Assembly (NCBI RefSeq): GCF_042678045.1
Contig: NZ_JBHUDI010000001.1
Span: 372,001 to 436,000, forward strand
Length of the DNA: 64,000 nucleotides
From: Natrinema amylolyticus_A
GTDB lineage: Archaea; Halobacteriota; Halobacteria; Halobacteriales; Natrialbaceae
Direction: 5' to 3'
Positions 8,289-17,668 of this stretch are shown one piece after another (within the stretch, counting starts at the first letter, position 1; the number at the start of each line of letters is the position of its first letter). The translations under genes and the position numbers were made by a program. The notes below the pieces were generated by a model. It had not been told where the DNA came from. It searched no databases and worked only from the letters and a program-made list of their open reading frames with translations.

Positions 8289-8482
8289 AGAACCATCCCC
8301 TCTAGATCAACTATTACTCGCCCCTGTTTGTGTGTCATATGTTCACGTAGGTGTGAAGAACCCGAAGAGAAAAACCTTACTGACCGAGCGATAGCCGACT
8401 TCGGTGTCAGCGTTCAGTCAGTCTACTGTACTTACCGTTGTCGGGTAGTCACAGGGTGGGTGTACGAACTATTCTATGACAC

Positions 8483-8568
8483 TCACACAGTCTGCTGTAC
8501 CGATTTCCCAGTGCACCCGCAGGACGGGTCGCGGGTGCACCGGCACCCACTGACAGGAGTTCGTCTGA
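8483..8568 (-). repeat. 86-bp dispersed repeat, copy 2
   Basis: Exactly 86 bp, ending one base before the stop codon of the TrkH gene (minus strand). It contains a perfect internal hairpin with arms GTGCACCCGC and GCGGGTGCAC, and a terminal GACAGGAGTTCGTCTGA. Confidence 0.65.
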
Positions 8569-10116
8569 CTACGAGCGCCAGTACGCCGGCGTCAGGATGA
8601 CCAGCACGGAGAGGATCTCGAGTCGGCCGATCCACATCAAGAAGACCATGTAGAGCTTCGCGGCGTTGGAGAAGGGCTCGTAGCTGTTCATCGGCCCGAC
8701 GACACCGACGCCTGGACCGACGTTCCCCAGCGTCGCGATCACGGCACTCGTCGCCTCGAGCGCCGACAGCGAGAGCCCGGGCGTGCGATAGGAATCGAGG
8801 AACAACAGGACGCTCGAGACGACGAACAGCGTCAGGAACAGTGCCATGAAGACGAAGATGCTGTGGATCGTCTCTTCGTCGATGACGTCACCGGTGCCGC
8901 CCATCCGCACCGGCCGAACCACCTTCGGGTGGACGACCCTGAAGAGTTCGCGTCGCATGGACTTCCCGACGACGTACCAGCGAACGATCTTGATCGAGCC
9001 GGCCGCCGAGCCCGCCGAGCCACCCAGAAACATCGCGAAGAGGAGGATCACCTGCGTCGACTCGCTCCACGTGTTGAAGTCCATGCTGGCGTAGCCGGTC
9101 GTCGTCACGATCGCGAGCGTCTGGAAGAGCCCGTGTCGCAGCGACCGCTCGAGGCTGCCCGGAATCGTCGCGACTCCCTCGGGAACGGTCGCGAGGCCGA
9201 CGCCGAGAAAGAGCAGCGCCGAGAGGAGGCCGCCGACGATCCCCATCGACAGCAGATAGGACCGGAACTCGGCGTTGCCGGTCAGCCGCTCGAGGCGGCC
9301 ACGCCAGGCGTACCAGTAGAGCGCGAAGTTCGTCCCGGCGACGATCATGAAGATCATGATTGCCCACTGGACGACCGGCGCGAACGCTTCGGCGCTGCGG
9401 GCCTCCGGCGAGAAGCCGCCGGTCGGCAGCGACGTGAGCGCGTGTGCGACGGCGTTGTAGAAGGTCATGTTCGGGGCCAGCCCCGCGAGGTGGAGCCCGT
9501 AGTAGACGAGCACGGCGGCGAGGGTAAACCAGGCGTAAATCAGCCACAGCGCTCGCGCGGTCTCCCTGATCCGCGGCGTCAACTTCTCGACTTGAATGCC
9601 CGGTGCTTCCTCCCGGATGAGTTGGGTCCCACCGACGGAGAGCTCCGAGAGGATCGCGACCATGAGCACGAGAATCCCCATCCCACCGAGCCACTGCGTG
9701 AGCTGTCGCCACAGCATGATCGACCGCGAGTGGGTCTCGACGGAGATGCTGCCCATAACCGTCGCGCCCGTGGTCGTAAACCCGCTCATACTCTCGAACA
9801 GCGCGTTGACGGGATCCGCGATCGTCCCCGTCCCCGCGACGAGATACGGGATCGTCCCTACCAGCGGGACGACGAACCACGTCAGCGCGACGAGTAAGAA
9901 CGCCTCGCGGTGTTCGAGGGTGGGGTCGGGCTCGAGGCGCTCGAGGCCCGTCCCCACGGCGACGGCGACGACCAGCGCAACGAGGAAAGGCAGCGGGGTC
10001 TCCCGATAGTACAGCGCGACGACGGTCGGAAACAGGAGCGTCAGCGAGAGGTATTTCAGTACTGTTCCGACGAGACTGCAACTGGATCGAACGTCGACGT
10101 GAAGTCTCCGAGCCAT
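8569..10116 (-). CDS. trkH: TrkH-family potassium uptake channel subunit
   Basis: A 515-residue membrane protein with the four-fold pore architecture of TrkH/KtrB: selectivity-filter segments with conserved glycines, such as SGFTTTGATV, TSLPTGGFS, TTTGYASMDF and TLGNVGPGVG. It moves potassium into the cell, essential for the salt-in osmotic strategy of haloarchaea, normally with a TrkA partner that is not in this window. Start ATG 10116 gives the usual short N-terminus. The 86-bp repeat copy 2 follows its stop directly. Confidence 0.93.
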   Translation of the reverse strand: MARRLHVDVRSSCSLVGTVLKYLSLTLLFPTVVALYYRETPLPFLVALVVAVAVGTGLERLEPDPTLEHREAFLLVALTWFVVPLVGTIPYLVAGTGTIADPVNALFESMSGFTTTGATVMGSISVETHSRSIMLWRQLTQWLGGMGILVLMVAILSELSVGGTQLIREEAPGIQVEKLTPRIRETARALWLIYAWFTLAAVLVYYGLHLAGLAPNMTFYNAVAHALTSLPTGGFSPEARSAEAFAPVVQWAIMIFMIVAGTNFALYWYAWRGRLERLTGNAEFRSYLLSMGIVGGLLSALLFLGVGLATVPEGVATIPGSLERSLRHGLFQTLAIVTTTGYASMDFNTWSESTQVILLFAMFLGGSAGSAAGSIKIVRWYVVGKSMRRELFRVVHPKVVRPVRMGGTGDVIDEETIHSIFVFMALFLTLFVVSSVLLFLDSYRTPGLSLSALEATSAVIATLGNVGPGVGVVGPMNSYEPFSNAAKLYMVFLMWIGRLEILSVLVILTPAYWRS

Positions 10117-10256
10117 ATTTGAGATGTCAGGTACCGTACCACAGGTCACTCACCGGTAACAGACTGCAGTATCTGCGACAGACTCACGGTCTTGCAATAA
10201 ATACTGCGTCTCGGTTCCCGGTCCGACGGAACCGACGGCAGTGGGACCGTCCCGGA

Positions 10257-10341
10257 ATATACGGACTACTGTCCGTCAGTGCCGGTGCCCGAGCGGCCGT
10301 CCTGCGGGTGCACCGAACACTCGGTACAGCAGCCCGTATCA
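10257..10341 (-). repeat. 86-bp dispersed repeat, copy 3
   Basis: About 85 bp with ends ATACGGACTACTG and CAGCAGCCCGTATCA. It lies one base beyond the stop codon of the gene at 10343-11215 and between two minus-strand genes. Confidence 0.6.
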
Positions 10342-10342
10342 C

Positions 10343-11215
10343 TCACGAGACGAACTGCCGGTAGTGTTCGCCCATCGCCGCTCGAGCCGTCTGCGAGAAC
10401 GCGGGGACGTAGTCCATATTGACATAGGACCACGAGTCGTCGACGGGGGCGACGGCCTCGCCCACCGCTCCCTGTTCCGTTGCGAACTGGTGGTTTCGTG
10501 GGGTGTTCCGGCTCTCCCGTGCCGAGTAGCCGGTCGCCATCACGGTGATCCCGTGGTGGACGAACCAGCCGCTGGCCGCGGGATGATCCTGTGCGCCACA
10601 ACTGTGGGCGCGCACTCCCGGCGACGGGTCACGAATGGTCGCGTCCGCCGGATAGTGTGGGAACTCGGCCCAGCCCAGCACCGCGTGACCACACTCGTGG
10701 GCCGCGAAGTTCCGAATCAGTGGACGCGGCATCCCGACACCCGCTCCGAACAGGCCGCCGAGCGCGGCGTTGACGTAGCCGTACGCGCCCGGCGCTCCGT
10801 TCTCACCGCCGTCGTCGCCAGCGTACGACCGCATCGCCCCCGCAGTGGCTCTCCTGTCGTCGATGACGAACAGCGTCACCGTCTCGGGCGTCCGGTCGGC
10901 TCCGAGCGCGTCGTCGGCTTCGATCGCGTCGAGCGTCGCCTCGTACGACGGCTCGATGTCGAAGTCCGCGACCGATATCACGTCGAGGTCCACCGCGGCC
11001 GATCTCGGCGTCGCGTCCGTCCACGTCCGGGCAAACAGTCGGACGCCCTCGAGCACGAACGGGATCGCGTTGCTGATGGGCTCGACGGATGCGTGGCGGA
11101 CGACTTCGATCGTGAGCGGGCCGTCGTCGTCGTCGCTGGCCGAGACGGACCCGGAGGTGCCAACGGTCCCGGCGACAGCGGCAGACGCACACGCGAGAAA
11201 TCGACGCCGTTCCAT
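10343..11215 (-). CDS. Tat-exported putative zinc metalloprotease-like protein
   Basis: A 290-residue protein with an N-terminal twin-arginine leader (ERRRFLACASAAVAG) and a small Ala/Ser cleavage region. Residues 173-177 read HECGH, a HExxH zinc motif inside a helix (AAHECGHAVLG), so an extracellular metallopeptidase is plausible. Further His residues follow at GWFVHHG. No family recognised from memory. Start ATG 11215 is directly before the Tat motif. The gene is divergent from the luciferase-like oxidoreductase. Confidence 0.75.
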   Translation of the reverse strand: MERRRFLACASAAVAGTVGTSGSVSASDDDDGPLTIEVVRHASVEPISNAIPFVLEGVRLFARTWTDATPRSAAVDLDVISVADFDIEPSYEATLDAIEADDALGADRTPETVTLFVIDDRRATAGAMRSYAGDDGGENGAPGAYGYVNAALGGLFGAGVGMPRPLIRNFAAHECGHAVLGWAEFPHYPADATIRDPSPGVRAHSCGAQDHPAASGWFVHHGITVMATGYSARESRNTPRNHQFATEQGAVGEAVAPVDDSWSYVNMDYVPAFSQTARAAMGEHYRQFVS

Positions 11216-11416
11216 TGCGATCGTGATCCCACGAGAACATGATAAGCGTTCCGACAGTCCGCCTGACGGATCGGTACAGATCGCTTCGCGGTCCAGTGAC
11301 GGACGGCACCATGCAGAATACGACGGAAACGCGACCGTTTTATGTGAGTTCGTGCCGCGGTGTGCGATGATGAGACTGCGAGCTGTGACTCGAGGACTGA
11401 CGTGGAGGGGGATGCC

Positions 11417-12424
11417 GTGACTGTCGACCTGGACCTGCTGGTGCAACTCGGCGACTACGACCGGCCACAGGGGGTCGCCGAGCGGGCCGTCCAGGCCGAA
11501 GAACTGGGATTCGATCGAATCACTGTCGGCGAGACGACGGGCTGGAACATCGTTCCGCCGCTGACGCTGGCGGCCGACCGCACCGAGGAGTTGGGCATCT
11601 CAAACGACGTCATCTCGCCGTATGGGCGGACGCCCGCGATGCTCGCCCAGACGGCGCTGACGATGCAAGACGCCGCCGATGGTCGGTTCCGGTTCGGGAT
11701 CGGCCCGAGTTCGCCGGCGATCACCGAGCGCTGGCACGGCAAAGAATTCGATCGGCCGCTACGCCGGACCCGCGAAGTGATCGAGATCATGCGCGGGGTC
11801 TCCGAGGAGGGCACCCCTGCCTATGAGGGCGAGATTTTCGAGATTCCCGGCCTGAAATACGAGCGCGGCCCTCACGAGAACCCGCCGCCGATCGACCTCG
11901 GCACGCTCGGCCCCAAGGCTACCGAGATGGCCGGCCGCTTCGGCGACGGCTGGACGCCACAGCTGTTCACGAAAGACGGGCTCCGGGAGCGACTCGAGGA
12001 CCTCGAACGCGGTGCCGACCTCGCGGACAAGGACCTCTCGGACTTGCGGGTGGCCCCGATCGTCCGCGGGATGGCTGCCGAGGACCGCGGGAAAGCACGC
12101 GAAAAAGCCCGCAGCACGATCGCGTTCATGCTCGGGGCGTACGGTCCCTACTACGGGAACTCCGTCGCAGAGCAGGGCTACCCGGATGTCGTCGAGGAAA
12201 TTCGGGCCGCGTGGGACGAGCGAGATACCGACGCGATGGCCGCAGCCTTACCCGACGAGGTCCTCGACGAACTGGCCCCTGCGGGCACTCCCGAAGAGGT
12301 CCGCGAGTGGGTTGCGGACTACGCCGCGATCGACGGCGTCGACGCCGTCCGAGTCGGGTTCGTCGACGGACTGTCCGAGGAGGACAAGCGGACGACGATG
12401 GAAGCTGTCGCTGACATCGCGTAG
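11417..12424 (+). CDS. LLM-class (F420-dependent) oxidoreductase
   Basis: A 335-residue protein of the bacterial-luciferase-like TIM-barrel superfamily, closest in feel to 5,10-methylene-tetrahydromethanopterin reductase-type F420 enzymes: LGFDRITVGET near the start, ISPYGRTPAMLAQTALTMQDAADGRF, and the FGDGWTPQLF segment near the middle. It transfers hydride between F420 (or FMN) and an unknown substrate. The GTG at 11417 gives a typical N-terminus; a GTG at 11360 would add 19 atypical residues. Confidence 0.85.
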   Translation: MTVDLDLLVQLGDYDRPQGVAERAVQAEELGFDRITVGETTGWNIVPPLTLAADRTEELGISNDVISPYGRTPAMLAQTALTMQDAADGRFRFGIGPSSPAITERWHGKEFDRPLRRTREVIEIMRGVSEEGTPAYEGEIFEIPGLKYERGPHENPPPIDLGTLGPKATEMAGRFGDGWTPQLFTKDGLRERLEDLERGADLADKDLSDLRVAPIVRGMAAEDRGKAREKARSTIAFMLGAYGPYYGNSVAEQGYPDVVEEIRAAWDERDTDAMAAALPDEVLDELAPAGTPEEVREWVADYAAIDGVDAVRVGFVDGLSEEDKRTTMEAVADIA

Positions 12425-12514
12425 CTGCACAGCCATCGGCATCCGCTCGAGTGCGAGCGATGCCCGAAGTGCTTCGGCCGGGAATATAAGTACAGTCCGA
12501 TACCTACGAGTGGT

Positions 12515-12916
12515 ATGATTCCACTCCTCCGTTCCCCCGAGACCCTCTCTGCGTTCGGCGAATCGGCGTCCGACGGCGTCGATACGGCGATGGAGCTGTT
12601 GGCACATCGCCACCGTCGCTCGGTATTGCAGTATCTCGAGGACGGAGACGGCTCGGCCACGCTGACGGAACTCGCCGTCGAAATCGCTGCCCGGGAAGCG
12701 GCGACAGATCCGAACGCGATTTCGGATCACGGGGATGTCTCTGCGCGGGATCGACGGAGCGCCCGCATCTCCTTGCACCACACCCACATTCCGAAGTTGG
12801 CCGCTGCAGACGTAATCGACTACGAGTCCGAAACCGAGACGGTTACGCTCGCCGAGCGCGGCCGGACGCTGCTCGAGCGGGACGACGCCATCCGCGGACT
12901 GGGGAACGTCGAGTAG
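12515..12916 (+). CDS. DUF7344-type HTH protein
   Basis: A 133-residue protein with the haloarchaeal pattern LLAHRHRRSVLQYLEDGDGSATLTELA near residue 28, then HHTHIPKLAAADVIDYESETETV. This matches the DUF7344/winged-helix proteins found in many copies in haloarchaea, presumed transcriptional regulators. Leaderless-style ATG at 12515 with TATA-like ATATAAG about 30 bp upstream. A second protein of this family is at 14714-15049. Confidence 0.8.
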   Translation: MIPLLRSPETLSAFGESASDGVDTAMELLAHRHRRSVLQYLEDGDGSATLTELAVEIAAREAATDPNAISDHGDVSARDRRSARISLHHTHIPKLAAADVIDYESETETVTLAERGRTLLERDDAIRGLGNVE

Positions 12917-12927
12917 CAGGTCGTTCG

Positions 12928-13893
12928 CTACGGCTCGACGACGAGTTTCCCCAGGAAACTCTCGTTCATGACGGCGCGTTGTGCGTCGGCGGCCTCCTCG
13001 AGGTCGTAGGTTCGTGCCACGTCGATCGACAGCGCACCTGTGTTCATGAGGTGGGCGACGCCCCGCAGCGGGACGCGCAGGTCCGGCGTGTTGAACATAC
13101 TCATGAACTGGTAGGAAACGTCCTTCGAGCGGGCGGCACCGTCGTTCGTAAAGCCCGGATCGGGGCTATTCTCGCCGATGCCGACGACGCGGGCACCCGT
13201 CGCAGCCACGTCCGCGTCGAACTGCAGGTAGTCGTCGAGTCGGTGATCGAGGATCACATCGACGCCGCCGTCGGAGGCCTCGAGGACCGCGTCCGCGAGA
13301 TCGTCGCGGCCGTAGTCCAGGACCGTCTCGGCGCCGGAGTCGGCGAGCGCGTCGTGGTACTCCTCGGACGCCGTCGTAATCACCCGCGCGCTCACGGCAG
13401 CAGCGATCTGGACGGCAGCGTGGCCGACACCACCTGAACCGCCGTGGACCAGACAGTACTCGGCGGGATCTAAGTCGGCGTGATCGATCAGCGCGCGCCA
13501 GGCGGTGACGGCGACGACGCCCGCCCCGCCGGCTTCGGTCAGGTCCGCACCGTCGGGGAGGTGGACGACGCGATCGGTCGGGATCGTCGCGTACTCGGCG
13601 TACGAGCCCTGAAAGCCGCCGTTTCCGATCCCAGTGCCGTAGACGCGGTCGCCCGCTTCGAAATTGTCGACGGCGTCGCCGACCGCGGCGACGACGCCCG
13701 AGACGTCGACACCGGGCGTGAAGGGGACGCCGACCGGCTCGTACGAGCCGTCCCGGAAGTAGGTGTCGACGGGGTTGACGCCCGCGGCAGCGACCTCGAC
13801 GAGAAGTTCGTCCGCGGCCGGTTCGGGCCGGTCGATTTCGTCTACCTGCAGTACGTCCGCGTCACCGTGTTCGTGAAGGCGTACAGCGCGCAT
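12928..13893 (-). CDS. Zinc-type NADPH:quinone oxidoreductase (MDR superfamily)
   Basis: A 321-residue medium-chain dehydrogenase/reductase. The N-terminal GroES-like part holds GVNPVDTYFRDG and FTPGVDVSGVVAAVG; the Rossmann part has VHGGSGGVGHAAVQIA, the NADPH-binding AxxGxxG-like motif. Catalytic zinc ligands of alcohol dehydrogenases are not evident, so quinone oxidoreductase is the better name. It ends a few bases from the 3' end of the HTH gene, convergent with it. Confidence 0.88.
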   Translation of the reverse strand: MRAVRLHEHGDADVLQVDEIDRPEPAADELLVEVAAAGVNPVDTYFRDGSYEPVGVPFTPGVDVSGVVAAVGDAVDNFEAGDRVYGTGIGNGGFQGSYAEYATIPTDRVVHLPDGADLTEAGGAGVVAVTAWRALIDHADLDPAEYCLVHGGSGGVGHAAVQIAAAVSARVITTASEEYHDALADSGAETVLDYGRDDLADAVLEASDGGVDVILDHRLDDYLQFDADVAATGARVVGIGENSPDPGFTNDGAARSKDVSYQFMSMFNTPDLRVPLRGVAHLMNTGALSIDVARTYDLEEAADAQRAVMNESFLGKLVVEP

Positions 13894-14050
13894 GTCGTGT
13901 CAACTCACGCAGCGCGCCCGTAAAATGGTATATGTGACGGCAGCACGGGTACCGGTCGGCGGCTCGAGCGGGCCATCCGACACGCCGCTCGAGGCGAGTT
14001 GTTGCACCAGCAAGTCCAACCCTTGTCCGCGTGCCGGTCCTCCTCGCGGT

Positions 14051-14611
14051 ATGAGCGAATCCGACAGCCAGCCGCTCGCGGACACCGTCGTCGGGATCTT
14101 CCTCGCCCCAGCGGGCAGCGAAGAGGTCGAGTTTACCCAACCGAAGGCGGCCGTCGCCGACGCCGGCGCGACCGTCGACGTCCTCGGCAGCGAGACCGGG
14201 GAGGCCCGGACCGTGAACAACGACTTGGAAGAGAGCGACGCCTACGAGGTCGAGAAGACGTTCGACGAGGTGTCCGCGGATGACTACGACGCACTGATCG
14301 TACCAGGTGGGACCGTCGGTGCAGACACGCTTCGCACCGACGAGGACGGCGTGGAACTCCTTCGACAACACGTAGCGGACGGCAAACCGGCGGGCGTGAT
14401 CTGCCACGGACCATGGACGCTGATCGAGGCGGATGTCGTCGACGGCCGGACGCTGACCTCGTATCACAGCCTTCAGACCGACGTGCGCAACGCCGGCGGC
14501 GAGTGGGTCGACGAGGAGGTCGTCGTCGACGACGGCCTGGTAACGAGCCGGAACCCGGACGACCTCGAGGCGTTCTGCGAGACGATCGTCGACGAGTTCG
14601 GGTCGGGTTAA
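14051..14611 (+). CDS. DJ-1/PfpI family protein
   Basis: A 186-residue class I glutamine-amidotransferase-like protein. The nucleophile elbow is GVICHGPW with Cys118-His119, preceded by the ALIVPGGTVG strand, and an acidic residue (E28 in EFTQPK) takes the place of the PfpI partner glutamate. Members are stress-linked deglycases, proteases or chaperones; which activity applies is open. ATG 14051 gives the family's usual N-terminus. Confidence 0.88.
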   Translation: MSESDSQPLADTVVGIFLAPAGSEEVEFTQPKAAVADAGATVDVLGSETGEARTVNNDLEESDAYEVEKTFDEVSADDYDALIVPGGTVGADTLRTDEDGVELLRQHVADGKPAGVICHGPWTLIEADVVDGRTLTSYHSLQTDVRNAGGEWVDEEVVVDDGLVTSRNPDDLEAFCETIVDEFGSG

Positions 14612-14713
14612 CACTACCGAGACAGCAGTCGGTACTCAGTCCCGCATTCATCCGTTCGCATGATATCGCTTCGTGTTCGAACGGCCACCACTGACCTTAC
14701 AGACGAGAACGGG

Positions 14714-15049
14714 CTATCGGTCCTTCTTGGACGCTTCGACCAATTTCGCGATCGTGACAAAGGTGTCGAACGTCGCCGGCGTTCCCTGCATCTGGATGAC
14801 TCCCTGTTCCGAATCGTACTGGACGAACTCGACTTCAGCGGATTTCGGAAGATGTGTATGTTTGAGATCGGCAGCGATAGTGTCGAATCTGTTTCTCAGC
14901 TCGTCACATGGCGGCTCGTCTTCCCAGGTATCGATCGTTTCGACGAGTTCTCTGACAGCCACCGGGCCGTCCGCCTCGTACAGGTAATATAGCACGTACC
15001 GTCGGCGTTCGTCCTCAAGCAGTTCGAATATCGTATCCAATGTTACCAT
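14714..15049 (-). CDS. DUF7344-type HTH protein
   Basis: A 111-residue protein, LDTIFELLEDERRRYVLYYLYEADG at the start and KHTHLPKSAEVEFVQYD later, matching the haloarchaeal DUF7344 winged-helix family (compare 12515-12916). Probable DNA-binding regulator with unknown targets. An A/T-rich promoter (AGAATATCTATATG, about 15068-15082 on the minus strand) precedes the ATG at 15049. Confidence 0.8.
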   Translation of the reverse strand: MVTLDTIFELLEDERRRYVLYYLYEADGPVAVRELVETIDTWEDEPPCDELRNRFDTIAADLKHTHLPKSAEVEFVQYDSEQGVIQMQGTPATFDTFVTIAKLVEASKKDR

Positions 15050-15266
15050 GAATTATGTTCGCTCAGAACACATATAGATATTCTCTCAGAATACGCATAC
15101 TGTCCGGCGATCGGTTAAACCGCCGCGTTGGGCGCCCTGCGTGTGGGAGACGGGACGTCACCCTTATATTACAACTGAACGTCACTGCGCGCCCGATTGC
15201 ACGACGGCCCTGCGATCAGTGTGTAAACCGTTTCAGCTGATACTCTCGAGCAGTGCCGACCGAGCG

Positions 15267-16388
15267 CTACCGGACTGCTCGAGTCGCGTCGTCGATGATC
15301 TCGAGCGCCTCTTTGAGCTCCTCAGTCCCGGTCGCATAGGAGAGTCGCGCGTAGCCCGCGCCGTTCGCGCCGAAAGCGTCGCCAGGGACGACGACGACGC
15401 CCCGATCGAGCACTTCCTCACACCAGCCTTCGGGCACCTTCGGCATCGCATAGAAGGCCCCTTCCGGAGTGGGCACCTCGAGACCGGCGTCTGTGAGCCC
15501 ATCCAGCACGAGATCGCGGCGTTGCTCGAAGGTTTCGACCATCTCCTGAACCGGCTCCTGGGGCCCCGTCAGGGCGGCTTCGGCGGCGTACTGGGCCGGC
15601 GCGGAGGCACAGGCCTGGCCGTACTGGTGGACCCGGAGCATGCGCTCGATGCGACGATTGGAAGCGACGACCCAGCCGAGCCGCCAGCCGGTCATCGAGT
15701 ACGTCTTCGAGCAGGCGCTGATCGTGACGACGTTGTCCGTCTCGGCGAATTTCAACGGCGAGTGGTGTTCGCCGTCGAAGACGATGTGTTCGTAGACCTC
15801 GTCGGAGATACAGAGCACGTCGTGTTCGTCGGCGATGCGGGCGAACTCGCGCATGTCGTCCTCGCTCTGGACGGCTCCCGTCGGATTCGCGGGGCTGTTG
15901 ACGACGAAGGCCGCCGTCTCGTCGGTGATCGCCGCTTCGACCGTCGCGGGATCGAGGGTGAGGTCGTCGCGCAGTCCGACCGGCTTCGGCGTGCCGTCGG
16001 CGATGTGGGTCAGGGCGTCGTAGGAGACGAAGCCGGGATCGGGGAAGATCACTTCCTCGCCGGGATCGACGTGGGCCTGCAGCGTAATATGGAGCGCCTC
16101 GCTGCCGCCCGCGGTCGCGATCACGTCGTTGGGGTCGATCTCGAGGCCGTAGTCGCGGTCGTACTTCGCCGCGATCGCCTCCCGGAGCTGTCGCGTGCCC
16201 TTGTTCGATGTGTAGGCGTCGGCCCGTCCGGATTCGATCGCCTCGATCGCCCCGCGGCGAGCGTGGGCCGGCGTCGGGAAGTCCGGCTGGCCGAGGCCGA
16301 GATTGATCGCGTCCTCGCCGGCGGCCTCGAACACTTTGCGAATGCCGCTGATCGACACCTGCTCGACTCGATCTGCGAAGTCGGTCAT
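15267..16388 (-). CDS. PLP-dependent class I/II aminotransferase
   Basis: A 373-residue fold-type I aminotransferase. The PLP lysine is K228 in SACSKTYSMTGWRLG, with the NPTG motif (about 168-171), DEVYEH after it and the substrate-binding arginine near the C-terminus (ARLSYAT). Closest to archaeal aspartate/aromatic aminotransferases; substrate uncertain. ATG at 16388. The upstream intergenic region holds repeat copy 4. Confidence 0.9.
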   Translation of the reverse strand: MTDFADRVEQVSISGIRKVFEAAGEDAINLGLGQPDFPTPAHARRGAIEAIESGRADAYTSNKGTRQLREAIAAKYDRDYGLEIDPNDVIATAGGSEALHITLQAHVDPGEEVIFPDPGFVSYDALTHIADGTPKPVGLRDDLTLDPATVEAAITDETAAFVVNSPANPTGAVQSEDDMREFARIADEHDVLCISDEVYEHIVFDGEHHSPLKFAETDNVVTISACSKTYSMTGWRLGWVVASNRRIERMLRVHQYGQACASAPAQYAAEAALTGPQEPVQEMVETFEQRRDLVLDGLTDAGLEVPTPEGAFYAMPKVPEGWCEEVLDRGVVVVPGDAFGANGAGYARLSYATGTEELKEALEIIDDATRAVR

Positions 16389-16475
16389 GGCTTAACCGGG
16401 GGTGTCGACCCCGATAACTCTTGATGTCTCGTCAACGTCGAGTGGGGCGATCAGTACTGGTGCTCTGGCGACGAC

Positions 16476-16561
16476 TGATACGGACTCCTCTCAGTGAGTG
16501 CCGGCGCACCCGTGACCCGTCATGCGGGTACGCCAGGACCCAGTGATAGCAGACCGTATGA
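16476..16561 (+). repeat. 86-bp dispersed repeat, copy 4
   Basis: Exactly 86 bp, from TGATACGGACTCCT to AGCAGACCGTATGA. Unlike most copies it lies in a divergent promoter region (16389-16692) rather than at a gene end. The rest of that 304-bp gap holds only promoter-like A/T-rich sequence. Confidence 0.65.
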
Positions 16562-16692
16562 ATCGGCTGCGATAGCGTGTTGGTCGACTGCCGACGCGCC
16601 GCTGCGATCAGTTGTTTCGCGTTGCAACGTTCTTGTCTGTGTGATAGAAGACACCACAAGGAATATGCCAGTCGTAGCGAATCACTGGGACA

Positions 16693-17361
16693 ATGACTCT
16701 CTCTCGACGATCGTTGCTCGCTGCGGGGGCGACGGGGACGGTCGCATTGACGGCTGGCTGTGTCGACGCTGTGTTCGGGAACGGACCGCTCGAGTTCGAT
16801 GCCGACCGCGTCGCACCGAGCGATGACGCACTGGCAGCGGCCGGCTATCAGGAAAGCGACGTTTCCGACGAGACGATCGAGCGAACGGTCGAACTCCCCG
16901 GCGGCGTCGAACGCGAGGTCCGCGCGACGATCTGGCAATCGATCTATACGAAAAACGTCGACTACGCCGGGCAGACACGTGAGGGGGCTGCGTTCGCCGG
17001 CGTCTCGATCCCCGGGATGGAAGTCGCGGGCCGCTCGCTCAACCCGCTCAGCGAGTTGTCGAACGAAGAGCTCCTCGAGCGATTCCTCGCGGAGATTCCC
17101 AGCGATCACGGCGAGATCACCGATCTCACGCACGAGGAGTCGTTCGGACTCGAGATCCTCAGCGACGGCCGCACTGTCGACCTGTTCGTCGGCGAAAGCG
17201 ATCTCGAGGGCGAAACGATCGAGATCGAACTCAAGCTCACGTCGTTCGACCACGAGGGAGACCTGCTCGTCTTGCTCGGTACCTATCCGAAGGTGCTCAC
17301 GGCCGAGTCGGCGAACGCCGAGGAACTCATGGAGTCGGTCGAACACCCGGTTTCGAACTGA
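16693..17361 (+). CDS. DUF6517-like exported lipoprotein
   Basis: A 222-residue protein with twin-arginine leader (SRRSLLAAGATG) and a lipobox ending in AGC (Cys22), so it is likely a Tat-exported lipid-anchored protein. The body, with WQSIYTKNVDYAG and a later FAGVSIPGMEVAG, matches the DUF6517 haloarchaeal lipoproteins as I remember them. Function unknown. It is a single gene followed by repeat copy 5. Confidence 0.8.
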   Translation: MTLSRRSLLAAGATGTVALTAGCVDAVFGNGPLEFDADRVAPSDDALAAAGYQESDVSDETIERTVELPGGVEREVRATIWQSIYTKNVDYAGQTREGAAFAGVSIPGMEVAGRSLNPLSELSNEELLERFLAEIPSDHGEITDLTHEESFGLEILSDGRTVDLFVGESDLEGETIEIELKLTSFDHEGDLLVLLGTYPKVLTAESANAEELMESVEHPVSN

Positions 17362-17398
17362 CGGCAGCCGGGATTCCGACTCGAGATCGACCAGGGAC

Positions 17399-17484
17399 TG
17401 ATACGGACTCCTGTCAGTCAGTGCCGGTGCACCCGCGACCCGTACTGCGGTCCCATTGGTAACTCGTGACAGCAGACCGTATGA
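17399..17484 (+). repeat. 86-bp dispersed repeat, copy 5 (best-preserved ends)
   Basis: Exactly 86 bp. The terminal 18 bases TGATACGGACTCCTGTCA and the complement of the other end TCATACGGTCTGCTGTCA agree at 15 of 18 positions, giving a clear terminal inverted repeat. Confidence 0.7.
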
Positions 17485-17608
17485 CTGCCGGGGTTGCCGG
17501 CCTAGGAAAGCTATTTGACACTCATTGTCGTTCCATCACACGTGCGGAGACTACCGAGCGTGGTGCTATCCGAGAGCTGACGGACTACCATCGTGGCCGG
17601 TCAGCGTC

Positions 17609-17620
17609 ATTGCACAATAT
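17609..17620. promoter_or_regulatory. ATTG-CA-CAAT dyad before the CoADR-like gene
   Basis: ATTGCACAAT (17609-17618) is a perfect dyad extended by AT TGG. It precedes an A/T-rich AATAGTTTAGG (about 17635-17645) and the start at 17669 with the same geometry as the other sites. Confidence 0.6.
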
Positions 17621-17668
17621 TGGGAATTTCCAGAAATAGTTTAGGCGCTGCCGATCCAATCCTCAACC

